From NCBI GenBank assembly GCA_040754425.1, contig JBFMCR010000041.1, positions 52,304-116,303 on the forward strand: a stretch of DNA of 64,000 nt, read 5' to 3'. The notes under the pieces were generated by a model that worked only from the letters and a program-made list of their open reading frames with translations, had not been told where the DNA came from and searched no databases. Positions 25,738 to 34,251 of this stretch are shown here, in pieces (position 1 is the first letter of the stretch; each line of letters begins with the position of its first letter). Source of the DNA: UBA6918 sp040754425. GTDB taxonomy: Bacteria; Pseudomonadota; Gammaproteobacteria; Burkholderiales; Thiobacillaceae. The position numbers and the translations under genes were made by a program.

Positions 25738-26441
25738 GCACTTTTGTCCGCCCGCTTCCTGTCGCCCGCGGTTTGTTCGTCACCGGAACGGATACCGGCG
25801 TGGGCAAGACCTACGTCAGCTGCCTGCTGGCGGAGGTGCTCAAACGCCGGGGGTTGAAGGTTGCGGTAATGAAACCCGTGGCGGCGGGTGTCGAGGCGGA
25901 CGGGATGAACGGGGACGTGCGCCTGCTGATGGCAAGCTCGAACGTGCCGGCGCCGCCGTCCATCGTAAACCCCTATTGCTTCGCGCCCGCGATTGCGCCC
26001 CACCTGGCCGCGCGGCAGGCAGGGATTTCCATGCGTCTTGACATCATAGAGCGTGCTTATGCACATCTTGCGGAACGGGCGGATGTGGTGCTGGTGGAAG
26101 GGGCGGGCGGTTTTTTGGTGCCCTTCAATGCCGAATGCGGCATGGATGCGATTCCGCGACGTTTGAGGCTGCCGGTGGCGATGGTGGTGGGGTTGCGCCT
26201 GGGCTGTCTCAATCACGCGCAGCTGACGGCAGAAGCGGTCACGGCGCGCGGTCTCGAACTGGCCGGCTGGTTTGCCAATCGCGTCGACCCGGACATGAAA
26301 ATGAGCGAAGAAAATCTGGCCAGCCTACGTAGTATTTTGCGCTCACCTTGCCTGGGTGAAATTCCTTGGGAGGGCTCATCGACCCGGGGCCTCGCTCTCG
26401 ACGAGAGCCGGATATTCAAAGCCATTGGGCTTGAATCATAA
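25734..26441 (+). CDS. bioD: Dethiobiotin synthetase
   Basis: A 235-residue P-loop enzyme that forms the ureido ring of dethiobiotin from DAPA, CO2 and ATP. The N-terminal FVTGTDTGVGKTYVS P-loop, VAVMKPVAAGVE and VLVEGAGGFLVPF are diagnostic. The start is GTG at 25734, which overlaps the bioC stop (GTGA). It is the last gene of the operon. bioA, which makes DAPA, is not in the window. Confidence 0.93.
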   Translation: MSTFVRPLPVARGLFVTGTDTGVGKTYVSCLLAEVLKRRGLKVAVMKPVAAGVEADGMNGDVRLLMASSNVPAPPSIVNPYCFAPAIAPHLAARQAGISMRLDIIERAYAHLAERADVVLVEGAGGFLVPFNAECGMDAIPRRLRLPVAMVVGLRLGCLNHAQLTAEAVTARGLELAGWFANRVDPDMKMSEENLASLRSILRSPCLGEIPWEGSSTRGLALDESRIFKAIGLES

Positions 26442-26469
26442 GCAAATAAGAATACGCAGAAATAAAGAT

Positions 26470-26484
26470 ATTTAATCGTTAAAT
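26470..26484. promoter_or_regulatory. AT-rich inverted repeat upstream of the oxidase operon
   Basis: ATTTAA and TTAAAT flank a TCG centre in the AT-rich gap between bioD and the DUF2244 gene. This is the only long AT-rich stretch at the head of the coxBAC operon, so an operator is plausible. It does not match an FNR box. Confidence 0.3.
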
Positions 26485-26569
26485 CAATTAGTTATGTGAA
26501 CGTTCTCCTTGCTCACGCAGAGGGGTGAGGTGTAGAGTCTGTGGCAAATTGTCGCAGGTGGGAGTGTGC

Positions 26570-27070
26570 ATGCCCTTGGCGCTGAACATATGCCCGCAGG
26601 AAGAACGCCCGCAGGAAGGACAGGACGTTTTTTTCTTCCGCTCGCAGCCGAACTGCTCGCTGACCGTGCGACAGCGCAAGAAGGTTTTTTTGGGGCTTGC
26701 CGCGATAACGCTGCTTATCGCTTCGGTATTCGGCTGGCTGGGGTACTGGCTGGTTCTTCCCTTTGCAGGACTGGAAGTCGGCGTGCTGGCCTGGGCGTTT
26801 GATGCGCTGGGCAGGCAGTCGGGCGACTATGAGGCCGTCCGCATTTGCGCTGACGAGATCGTGGTCGAACGCAGGCAGGCCGGGGCTCTGGAATGCCGAA
26901 AGTTCAATTGCCGCTGGGCCAGATTGGTGCTGGCCAATGCCAGGCCCGGCGGCAAGGTGAAACTGGCCTTGCGCTCCTGCGGACAGGAGACCGAACTGGG
27001 CAGATACCTGACCGACGAGGCCAGGCTGGAACTGGCAAAAGCATTACAGACCTGGGTTAAAACAGGCTGA
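26570..27070 (+). CDS. DUF2244 membrane protein
   Basis: A 166-residue protein with two TM helices (about 38-58 and 60-77) and a C-terminal soluble domain of about 85 residues. This is the DUF2244 layout, often found next to cytochrome oxidase genes. The frame is open to 26525, but GGGAG seven bases before ATG 26570 supports the shorter form. It lies 30 bases before coxB and probably belongs to the oxidase operon. Function is unknown. Confidence 0.75.
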   Translation: MPLALNICPQEERPQEGQDVFFFRSQPNCSLTVRQRKKVFLGLAAITLLIASVFGWLGYWLVLPFAGLEVGVLAWAFDALGRQSGDYEAVRICADEIVVERRQAGALECRKFNCRWARLVLANARPGGKVKLALRSCGQETELGRYLTDEARLELAKALQTWVKTG

Positions 27071-27100
27071 AAACATAAACCTAAGGAGGATGGGGAAGAC

Positions 27101-28264
27101 ATGAAGAGAAATGCGCTACGCCCCTTGCTGGGCAAAACGCTGGCCGCCCTTTCCGGGATGATGATCTCGGGCGTTGTCTGGGCAGACTACCAACTCAACC
27201 TGCGTGAACCGCAATCGGCCCTGGCCAGGGATGTCTACGACATCCATACCATGATCAACCTGGTGTGCCTGGGCATTTTCATCGTGGTATTCGGCGCGAT
27301 GTTCTACTCCATCTGGAAACACCGCAAGTCCGCAGGGCACAAGGCCGAGCACTTCCACGAGAACACCACCGTGGAAATCATCTGGACCATCATCCCTTTC
27401 TTCATCCTGGTCGGCATGGCCTACCCGGCCACCAAGTCGGTGCTGGCGATGAAGGACACATCCAATCCCGACATGACCATCAAGGTCACCGGCTATCAGT
27501 GGAAATGGGAATACGACTACATCAAGGACGGCGTGAAGTTCATGAGCACGCTGTCCACCCCGCGCGCGCAGATCGAGAATGCCGAAGCCAAGGGCGAGCA
27601 CTATCTGCTCGAAGTCGACGAGCCGCTGGTGGTGCCGGTCAACAAGAAGGTGCGCGTGCTGCTCACCGCCGGCGACGTGATCCATTCCTGGTGGGTGCCG
27701 GAACTGGCGGTCAAGCAGGATGCCATCCCCGGCTTCATTCGCGACACCTGGTTCAAGTCCGAAACGACCGGTACTTTCCGTGGCCAATGCACCGAACTGT
27801 GCGGCAAGGACCACGCCTTCATGCCCATCGTGGTGAAGGTGGTGACCCAGGAGGAATACGACACCTGGCTCGCCTCCAGGCACAAGGGGGCGGCCGCGGC
27901 GGCAGCGGACAATGCCAAGACCTTCGCGCGGGAAGAACTCATGGCCAAGGGCGAGGCGGTCTACAACGCCAACTGCGCCGCATGCCATCAGGCCGGCGGC
28001 GAGGGGGTGCCCGGCGCCTTCCCTGCCATAAGCGGTTCCGCGATTGCCACCGGCCCGATCGATGCGCACATCGGCATCGTGCTGAACGGCAGGCCCGGCA
28101 CGGCAATGGCGGCCTTCGGCGGACAGCTCTCGGAGGCTGACATCGCGGCGGTAGTGACCTACCAGCGCAACGGCCTCGGCAACAGCGTGGGCGACATGGC
28201 CCAACCGATGCAGGTGGCGGCCCTGAAAGGCGGCGTGGAAGCCGCGGCCCCGGCAGGCAACTAA
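27101..28264 (+). CDS. coxB: Cytochrome c oxidase subunit II with C-terminal haem c domain
   Basis: A 387-residue subunit. Signal and two TM helices (about 15-28, 50-70 and 95-112) lead into the periplasmic cupredoxin domain. The CuA ligands are visible: His195, Cys230, Glu232, Cys234, His238 and Met241. A cytochrome c domain follows with CAACH at 292-296, so this is a caa3-like variant that can accept electrons through its own haem. AAGGAGGATG before the ATG is a strong ribosome site. Confidence 0.95.
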   Translation: MKRNALRPLLGKTLAALSGMMISGVVWADYQLNLREPQSALARDVYDIHTMINLVCLGIFIVVFGAMFYSIWKHRKSAGHKAEHFHENTTVEIIWTIIPFFILVGMAYPATKSVLAMKDTSNPDMTIKVTGYQWKWEYDYIKDGVKFMSTLSTPRAQIENAEAKGEHYLLEVDEPLVVPVNKKVRVLLTAGDVIHSWWVPELAVKQDAIPGFIRDTWFKSETTGTFRGQCTELCGKDHAFMPIVVKVVTQEEYDTWLASRHKGAAAAAADNAKTFAREELMAKGEAVYNANCAACHQAGGEGVPGAFPAISGSAIATGPIDAHIGIVLNGRPGTAMAAFGGQLSEADIAAVVTYQRNGLGNSVGDMAQPMQVAALKGGVEAAAPAGN

Positions 28265-28290
28265 CGGACAAGGGACAAGAGGAGACAAAA

Positions 28291-29865
28291 ATGGCGCACG
28301 ACGCAACTCACGCCCACGACGGCCACGGCCATCCCACCGGGATCATGCGCTGGCTGACCACCACCAACCACAAGGACATCGGCACGCTGTACCTGTGGTT
28401 TGCCGGCATCATGTTCCTGGTGGCCGGCACCATGGCGCTCATCATTCGCGCCGAGCTGTTCCAGCCCGGCCTGCAGGTGGTGAATCCCGAATTCTTCAAC
28501 CAGATGACCACGCTGCACGGTCTCATCATGGTGTTTGGCGTGATCATGCCGGCGTGGGCGGGCTTTGCCAACTGGCAGATCCCGCTCATGATCGGCGCGC
28601 CCGACATGGCTTTCCCGCGCATGAACAACTGGGGTTTCTGGCTGCTGCCGGTGGCGGGCTTCCTGCTGCTCCTCGGCCTGTTCATGCCCGGCGGCGCCGC
28701 GGCCGGCGGCTGGACCATGTATCCGCCGCTCTTCATCCAGGGCGGCATCAGCTACGACATGACCATCTTCGCGGTGCACATCCTGGGGGCCTCGTCGATC
28801 ATGGGCTCGATCAACATCATCACCACCATCCTCAACATGCGTGCTCCCGGCATGACCATGATGAAGATGCCACTGTTCGTGTGGACCTGGCTGATCACCG
28901 CCTATCTCCTCATCGCCACCGTGCCGGTGCTGGCAGGTGCCGTGACCATGCTGCTCACCGACCGTCACTTCGACACCCACTTCTTCAATGCGGCGGGCGG
29001 TGGCGACCCGGTCATGTTCCAGCACATCTTCTGGTTCTTCGGACATCCCGAGGTATACATCCTGATCCTGCCGGCCTTCGGCGTGGTGTCGCAGATCATC
29101 CCGACCTTCGCCAGGAAGCCCCTGTTCGGCTACGCCTCCATGGTGTACGCGACGGCATCCATCGCCATCCTGTCCTTCATCGTGTGGGCGCACCACATGT
29201 TCACCGTGGGCATGCCGGCGACCGCGCAGCTGTTCTTCATGTACTCCACCATGCTGATCGCGGTGCCGACGGGCGTGAAGGTGTTCAACTGGGTGGCGAC
29301 CATGTGGAAGGGCTCGATGACCTTCGAGACGCCGATGCTGTTCGCCATCGCCTTCGTCTGCCTGTTCACCATCGGCGGCTTCTCCGGCCTGGTGTGCGCG
29401 ATGACGCCGGTGGACATCCAGATCCACGACACCTACTACGTGGTGGCGCACTTCCACTACGTGCTGGTGTCGGGTGCGCTGTTTTCGATCATCGCCGGCG
29501 TCTACTACTGGCTGCCCAAGTGGACCGGGCACATGTACGACGAAAAGCTCGGAAAGTGGCACTTCTGGCTGTCGGTGATTTCCATGAACATCACCTTCTT
29601 CCCCATGCACTTCCTGGGACTGGCCGGCATGCCACGCCGTTATGCCGACTACGCGCTGCAGTTCGCCGAGTTCAACGCCATCGCCTCGGTGGGCGCGTTC
29701 CTATTCGGCGCGAGCCAGCTCATCTTCCTGTACGTGATCCTGAAGGCCATCAAGGGCGGCCAGAAGGCGAGCGACCGGGTGTGGGAGGGTGCGCAGGGCC
29801 TGGAGTGGACCGTGCCTTCGCCGGCCCCCTACCACACCTTCGAGACGGCACCCGTCGTGAAGTAA
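28291..29865 (+). CDS. coxA: Cytochrome c oxidase subunit I (aa3 type)
   Basis: A 524-residue haem-copper oxidase core with about 12 TM helices. It holds low-spin haem a, haem a3 and CuB, reduces O2 and pumps protons. TTNHKDIGTLY, the HPEVYILILPAFG motif (CuB His-Tyr), AHHMFTVGMP (CuB His pair) and VAHFHYVLVSGA (haem ligands) are present. The N-terminus is His-rich (AHDATHAHDGHGH). A GGAGA ribosome site precedes the ATG. It is the second gene of the coxBA-ctaG-coxC operon. Confidence 0.96.
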   Translation: MAHDATHAHDGHGHPTGIMRWLTTTNHKDIGTLYLWFAGIMFLVAGTMALIIRAELFQPGLQVVNPEFFNQMTTLHGLIMVFGVIMPAWAGFANWQIPLMIGAPDMAFPRMNNWGFWLLPVAGFLLLLGLFMPGGAAAGGWTMYPPLFIQGGISYDMTIFAVHILGASSIMGSINIITTILNMRAPGMTMMKMPLFVWTWLITAYLLIATVPVLAGAVTMLLTDRHFDTHFFNAAGGGDPVMFQHIFWFFGHPEVYILILPAFGVVSQIIPTFARKPLFGYASMVYATASIAILSFIVWAHHMFTVGMPATAQLFFMYSTMLIAVPTGVKVFNWVATMWKGSMTFETPMLFAIAFVCLFTIGGFSGLVCAMTPVDIQIHDTYYVVAHFHYVLVSGALFSIIAGVYYWLPKWTGHMYDEKLGKWHFWLSVISMNITFFPMHFLGLAGMPRRYADYALQFAEFNAIASVGAFLFGASQLIFLYVILKAIKGGQKASDRVWEGAQGLEWTVPSPAPYHTFETAPVVK

Positions 29866-29909
29866 GCGAAGACAGGGGCGGCATTATCGCCGCCCAAGCC
29901 ACGAGAAAG

Positions 29910-30005
29910 ATGCAACAGAACAAACGCAACCTCCTGACCGGCCTGATACTCGCAGCCATCGCGATCGGGATATTTCTTTATACCGTGATGAACGCGAGTC
30001 CGTAA
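29910..30005 (+). CDS. Cytochrome oxidase small assembly protein (31 aa)
   Basis: A 31-residue protein: a basic N-terminus (MQQNKRN), one TM helix (about residues 8-26) and a short tail. The position between coxA and ctaG, the size and the layout match the small assembly protein seen in betaproteobacterial aa3 operons. AGAAAG precedes the ATG, and the stop is three bases before ctaG. It is too short for many gene callers. The role in assembly is inferred from context. Confidence 0.65.
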   Translation: MQQNKRNLLTGLILAAIAIGIFLYTVMNASP

Positions 30006-30008
30006 GCC

Positions 30009-30566
30009 ATGGAAAAACCGGAAAACCGCGTCCTTTTGAAGAAGCTCTGGATCGTGGCGTTGGGCATGTTCGGCTTCGGCTTCCTGATGGTGCCCTTCTA
30101 CAACAAGATCTGCGAGGTGACCGGCATCAACTCGGGAGACACCCAGGTGCTGGCGAAGAACACGCAGGTGGATACGAGCAGGACGATCACCCTCGAATTC
30201 GATGCCAATGTCGATGCCCGTCTGCCGTGGAAATTCACCCCGGTGCAAAACAGCATCAGGATGCATCCGGGCGAAATGGTAGAGGTGCTGTACGAGGTCG
30301 AGAATCTGAGCGACCGCGACATCACCGGCCAGGCGATCCCGAGCTACGGCCCGCAACTGGCCGGGCAGTACGTGAAGAAAATCGAGTGCTTCTGCTTTAC
30401 CGGGCAGACGCTCAAGGCGCACGAAAAAAAACGGATGCCGGTGATGATGGTAATGGATCCCTCACTGCCTGCGGACGTGAACACCGTCACCCTGTCCTAC
30501 ACCTTCTTCGTCCAGCCTGGTGCGGAAAAGGCGGCGCAGGGCGGAAAGCCGGCGAAGAATGGCTGA
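30009..30566 (+). CDS. ctaG: Cytochrome c oxidase copper chaperone CtaG/Cox11
   Basis: A 185-residue protein with one N-terminal TM helix (about 12-30) and a periplasmic immunoglobulin-like domain. The copper-binding CFCF motif is in KIECFCFTGQTL, and the YTFF end is typical. It delivers Cu to the CuB centre of subunit I. It starts three bases after the microprotein and overlaps the DUF2970 gene by eight bases. Confidence 0.93.
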   Translation: MEKPENRVLLKKLWIVALGMFGFGFLMVPFYNKICEVTGINSGDTQVLAKNTQVDTSRTITLEFDANVDARLPWKFTPVQNSIRMHPGEMVEVLYEVENLSDRDITGQAIPSYGPQLAGQYVKKIECFCFTGQTLKAHEKKRMPVMMVMDPSLPADVNTVTLSYTFFVQPGAEKAAQGGKPAKNG

Positions 30567-30753
30567 GCGGCGCGGCAGCCACTGGCAGGCTGCCAAGGCG
30601 GTGTTCTGGAGTTTTTTCGGCGTCAGGAAGAGTTTGCACTACGAGCAGGACGCGGTGCAGCTGACTCCGGCCCAGGTCATCGTGGTCGGGCTGATTTCGG
30701 CGGCGTTGTTTGTTCTGACCCTGCTCGGGATCGTGTGGCTGGTTGCAGGTTGA
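30559..30753 (+). CDS. DUF2970 small membrane protein
   Basis: A 64-residue protein with one C-terminal TM helix (about 38-62) after an amphipathic QAAKAVFWSFFGVRKS segment, the DUF2970 hallmark. The upstream part of the frame is antisense-like, and ATG 30559 overlaps the ctaG stop. Such genes sit between ctaG and coxC in many betaproteobacteria. The function is unknown but probably linked to oxidase assembly. Confidence 0.8.
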   Translation: MAERRGSHWQAAKAVFWSFFGVRKSLHYEQDAVQLTPAQVIVVGLISAALFVLTLLGIVWLVAG

Positions 30754-30790
30754 GCATGCTTTAAACGACAAGAGGAGAGGAGACGACAAC

Positions 30791-31651
30791 ATGGCTTCAC
30801 ATACCGGCGGTTATTACTTGCCCGCGCCGTCGCACTGGCCCATCGTGGGTTCGGTGGCGCTGACCCTGATGGCCCTGGGCGCCACCTTCATGATGAACGG
30901 CGTTGCCGGCGGCTGGCTGCTGTGGGCGGGGCTTGCGGTCTTGGCGCTCATGCTGTTCGGGTGGTTCGGCACCGTCATTCGCGAAAGCGAGGCAGGCCGC
31001 CACAACAAGCAGGTCGATCTTTCCTTCCGCTGGGCCATGAGCTGGTTCATTTTCTCGGAAGTCATGTTCTTCGCCGCCTTCTTCGGCGCGCTGTTCTACA
31101 TGCGCGTGCTGGCGGTGCCGTGGCTGGGTTCGGGAGACACGATGGAGCAGCTCTGGAGCGGCTACGCAGCGACTTGGCCGACTGCCGGTCCCGGCCTTGC
31201 CGCGGACGGCTACCGGTTCACCCCCATGGGCGCCTGGGGCATTCCGGCAATCAATACTCTCCTGCTGCTTTCTTCCGGTGCGACCGTGACCTGGGCGCAC
31301 TGGGGGCTCAAGAAGAACAATCGCGGCCAACTCATCTGGGGCCTGTTTTTCACCATTGCCCTGGGCCTCGCTTTCCTCGGTTTGCAGGCATACGAATATG
31401 TCCATGCCTACAGCGAACTGGGCCTGACTTTGGGCGCTGGCGCTTACGGCGCGACCTTCTTCATGCTGACCGGTTTCCACGGTTTCCATGTGACGGTGGG
31501 CACACTGATGCTGATCGTGATCCTGGGCCGTTCCATCAAAGGCCATTTCACTGCGGAACACCACTTCGGCTTCGAGGGCGTGGCCTGGTACTGGCACTTC
31601 GTGGACGTGGTTTGGCTCGGGCTGTTCATTTTCGTCTACTGGCTCGTTTGA
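30791..31651 (+). CDS. coxC: Cytochrome c oxidase subunit III
   Basis: A 286-residue subunit with seven probable TM helices. HTGGYYLPAPSHWPIVGS is the standard N-terminus, and FMLTGFHGFHVTVGT and YWHFVDVVWLGLFIFVY are conserved blocks. It stabilises the oxidase and its proton uptake. A purine-rich ribosome site (GAGGAGA) precedes ATG 30791. It ends the aa3 operon, with a terminator 20 bases later. Confidence 0.95.
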   Translation: MASHTGGYYLPAPSHWPIVGSVALTLMALGATFMMNGVAGGWLLWAGLAVLALMLFGWFGTVIRESEAGRHNKQVDLSFRWAMSWFIFSEVMFFAAFFGALFYMRVLAVPWLGSGDTMEQLWSGYAATWPTAGPGLAADGYRFTPMGAWGIPAINTLLLLSSGATVTWAHWGLKKNNRGQLIWGLFFTIALGLAFLGLQAYEYVHAYSELGLTLGAGAYGATFFMLTGFHGFHVTVGTLMLIVILGRSIKGHFTAEHHFGFEGVAWYWHFVDVVWLGLFIFVYWLV

Positions 31652-31670
31652 CGGGCGGCCGCAAAACAGA

Positions 31671-31699
31671 AAAGGCCGCGCAATGCGCGGCCTTTTTTT
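31671..31699 (+). terminator. Rho-independent terminator after coxC
   Basis: An 11-bp perfect stem (31671-31681 with 31685-31695) and a three-base loop are followed by seven T. It ends the coxBAC operon, and on the other strand it could also stop the DUF2909 gene. Confidence 0.9.
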
Positions 31700-31721
31700 G
31701 TTTGGTGTGCAACAAGCGGGT

Positions 31722-31922
31722 TCAGCGTATCCCGGTTTGCGGTATCCAGCCGAAGTAATAGCCGGCCATGAGCAGGATGAACAGGAAGATGGAAAGCGAG
31801 ATGCGTACGGTCAGTGCCTTTACGGTGCGTTCTGACTGCCCCTTGTCCTTGACCAGGTAATACAGTGCGCTACCCAGGCTCAGTACGATGGAGGAGATGA
31901 ACAGCAGGACGATGATGCGCAT
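31722..31922 (-). CDS. Twin-transmembrane protein (DUF2909)
   Basis: A 66-residue protein with two TM helices (about 3-22 and 42-61) joined by a charged loop (VKDKGQSERTVKALTVR). This matches the DUF2909 twin-TM family, which is usually found beside cox genes. It is transcribed against them and is divergent from surf1. Function is unknown. Confidence 0.75.
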   Translation of the reverse strand: MRIIVLLFISSIVLSLGSALYYLVKDKGQSERTVKALTVRISLSIFLFILLMAGYYFGWIPQTGIR

Positions 31923-31974
31923 GGCGCGCTCCCGGCAGAATCATTTGAAAGTGTTTTAGTTTAACCTCTTGCCC

Positions 31975-32703
31975 ATGCGCTTCGGAAAATTTGTCTTTCG
32001 CCCCGGTTTGTGGCCTACCCTGGCAGGCCTGTTCTTCTTTGGCCTGACCATGTGGCTGGGCAACTGGCAACTCTCGCGTGCCGAATACAAGCGCGAGTTG
32101 CAGGCACGTTACGACCGCATGCAGGAAGACGGCGTGGTGAAGATCGGTAGTGCGACGGTAGCGAAGGAAGATGTGCTGTATCGCCCGGTCGAGGTGCGCG
32201 GCAAGTTCCTGCGCGGGCAGGAAATTTTCATCGACAATCGCGTGTATCGAACGCGTGCGGGTTACCATGTGCTCGCGCCGTTTGCGATCGAGGGCTCGAC
32301 GCAGCATGTGCTGGTCAACCGCGGCTGGGTGGCCCTGGTCGACGGGCGCAGGGACAGGCTGCCGCAAATTAGGCCGGTTGCCGGCATGGTAAGCCTGAAC
32401 GGTGTGGCGGTGGATCCCCAAAGCCGTTATCTGGAATTCAAGGGCTCGGAACCGCAGGGCAGGCTCTGGCAGAACCTGGACTTCGAGCATTACCGGCGGG
32501 TGTTCGGCAGGCCGCTGCAGCCGATTCTGATCGAGCAGACTTCCGATACGGGAGATGGCCTCATTCGCGACTGGCCGCGGCCCGATACCGGAGTGGGGAC
32601 GCATGTCGGCTATGCTATTCAATGGTTTGGCCTGGCAGCGGCGATCGTGGCGCTGTGGCTGGTGCTGAACATGAAAAAAGACAACGCGGTGGAGGAGAAT
32701 TGA
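31975..32703 (+). CDS. SURF1-family cytochrome oxidase assembly protein
   Basis: A 242-residue protein with TM helices at both ends (about 12-32 and 212-232) and a periplasmic domain between them, the SURF1 layout. GNWQLSRAEYK, VLVNRGWV and the ending GYAIQWFGLAAAI are typical. It assists haem a insertion into subunit I. ATG 31975 is preferred over a TTG two codons earlier. Its stop overlaps the start of the next gene. Confidence 0.88.
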   Translation: MRFGKFVFRPGLWPTLAGLFFFGLTMWLGNWQLSRAEYKRELQARYDRMQEDGVVKIGSATVAKEDVLYRPVEVRGKFLRGQEIFIDNRVYRTRAGYHVLAPFAIEGSTQHVLVNRGWVALVDGRRDRLPQIRPVAGMVSLNGVAVDPQSRYLEFKGSEPQGRLWQNLDFEHYRRVFGRPLQPILIEQTSDTGDGLIRDWPRPDTGVGTHVGYAIQWFGLAAAIVALWLVLNMKKDNAVEEN

Positions 32704-33260
32704 ATCGCGTCAAGACGAATCGAATCAGGTTGCTGCTGCTGATCGGGCTGTTTGCCCTGCCGGTGGCGGCTTCCTATCTGGCCTACTACGTGTGGCAGCC
32801 GACCGCGCGCAAGAACTACGGTGAACTCGTCAGGCAGGTGGACGTCCGCGCTTCGGGCATAGGGCTCGATGGCAAGCCCATGGATGTGGCCAGACTCAAA
32901 GGCAAGTGGGTCTTGGTCTACGTGGGCAGTGGCACATGTCCGAAAACCTGCCGGGACCTGCTTTACTACATGCGCCAGGTACGAACTTCCCAGGGCAAGG
33001 AAATGGACCGCATCGAGCGCCTGTGGCTGCTGACCGACGAGGTCGTGCCGGCGGCCTGGCTGCAGGCCAGGCACGTCGGCCTGCATTATCTGAGGCCGGA
33101 AGTTTCGCCTGTATCGCAATTCGCAGGCAGCGAAACGGGGGCCTATCTGTACATGATCGACCCGCTCGGCCACCTCATGATGCGCTGGCCGCAGAACCCT
33201 GACCCCGGCCGCATGATCAAGGACATCAGGCTGTTGTTGAAAGCCTCGCAAATCGGATAA
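32700..33260 (+). CDS. SCO-like membrane-anchored thioredoxin-fold protein
   Basis: A 186-residue protein with one N-terminal TM helix (about 9-29) and a periplasmic thioredoxin-like domain. GTCPKTCRDLL holds a CxxxC pair in the SCO/PrrC position (SCO1 has CPDVC), so copper binding or thiol chemistry is plausible. The start appears to be TTG at 32700, overlapping the SURF1 stop, with GGAGGAG just upstream. It sits between surf1 and ctaA, the usual place of this poorly studied family. Confidence 0.7.
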   Translation: MNRVKTNRIRLLLLIGLFALPVAASYLAYYVWQPTARKNYGELVRQVDVRASGIGLDGKPMDVARLKGKWVLVYVGSGTCPKTCRDLLYYMRQVRTSQGKEMDRIERLWLLTDEVVPAAWLQARHVGLHYLRPEVSPVSQFAGSETGAYLYMIDPLGHLMMRWPQNPDPGRMIKDIRLLLKASQIG

Positions 33261-33263
33261 ACC

Positions 33264-34247
33264 ATGAGTCTGTATCGCAAATTGATTGTTGCAGCCCTGT
33301 TGCTGACCGTTGGCGTGGTTGCCCTGGGCGCGTATGTGAGGCTTTCCGATGCGGGCCTGGGCTGCCCGGACTGGCCGGGCTGCTATGGCAGGATCACGCC
33401 GCAGCATGCAAGCGAACGCATCAACGAGGCCCTCGCGCAAAATCCGCACGGGCCGGTCAGCCACGCCAAGGCCTGGAAGGAAATGATGCATCGCTATTTC
33501 GCCGGCACGCTGGGTCTGCTGGTGCTGGGCATCGCCGTGTTGTCCATCAAACATCGGAACGAGGCGCAGGGTTCGCCGCTCTTGCCGATCGTGCTGTTCT
33601 GCCTGATTGTTTTCCAGGCATTGCTTGGCATGTGGACGGTGACCGAATTGCTCAAGCCTTTCATTGTGACGGCACACCTGGTCGGCGGCATGACCACCCT
33701 GGCTTTGCTTGCCTGGCTGTGGCAACGCGAGTGCGGCCCTTCACTTGCCGGCATGGCAAACGTGAGACCGCTGCGTATGTGGGGGGTACTGGCGTTGGCC
33801 GCAGTGGCGATACAAATCGTGCTGGGCGGGTGGGTGAGCACCAATTACGCTGCGCTGGCCTGCCAGGATTTCCCCCTGTGCCATGGCGAATGGGTGCCGG
33901 AAATGCATTTCGAGCCGGCCTTCACGCTGCACCGCGAACTGGGCATGGACGCCGCGGGCAACTATCTTTCCTTGCAGGCGCTGACGGCCATTCACTGGAC
34001 GCACAGGCTATGGGCGGCTGCGGTTCTGGTACTTGTCGGCATCGCCGCCGTCAAGCTCGCGCGTCAGCGCGGCCTGTGCGTGCTGGGTCTGTTGCTGGGC
34101 ATGCTGCTGCTGATTCAGCTCGGCATGGGCATTGCCAATATCTGGCTTAGCCTGCCGCTTGCGCTGGCGGTCGCGCACAACGCCGGCGCCGCGCTGTTGC
34201 TGCTGAGCCTGGTGGTTATAAACTACAGGCTCTTTCGGATGAGGTGA
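33264..34247 (+). CDS. ctaA: Haem A synthase (COX15/CtaA)
   Basis: A 327-residue membrane protein with eight probable TM helices. It oxidises the C8 methyl of haem O to give haem A. RLSDAGLGCPDWPGCYG is the conserved N-terminal loop, HRYFAGTLG and TAHLVGGMTTLALLAW carry haem-ligand His residues, and VSTNYAALACQDFPLC holds the second Cys pair. It starts three bases after the SCO-like gene and four before ctaB. Confidence 0.93.
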   Translation: MSLYRKLIVAALLLTVGVVALGAYVRLSDAGLGCPDWPGCYGRITPQHASERINEALAQNPHGPVSHAKAWKEMMHRYFAGTLGLLVLGIAVLSIKHRNEAQGSPLLPIVLFCLIVFQALLGMWTVTELLKPFIVTAHLVGGMTTLALLAWLWQRECGPSLAGMANVRPLRMWGVLALAAVAIQIVLGGWVSTNYAALACQDFPLCHGEWVPEMHFEPAFTLHRELGMDAAGNYLSLQALTAIHWTHRLWAAAVLVLVGIAAVKLARQRGLCVLGLLLGMLLLIQLGMGIANIWLSLPLALAVAHNAGAALLLLSLVVINYRLFRMR

Positions 34248-34251
34248 AGGC

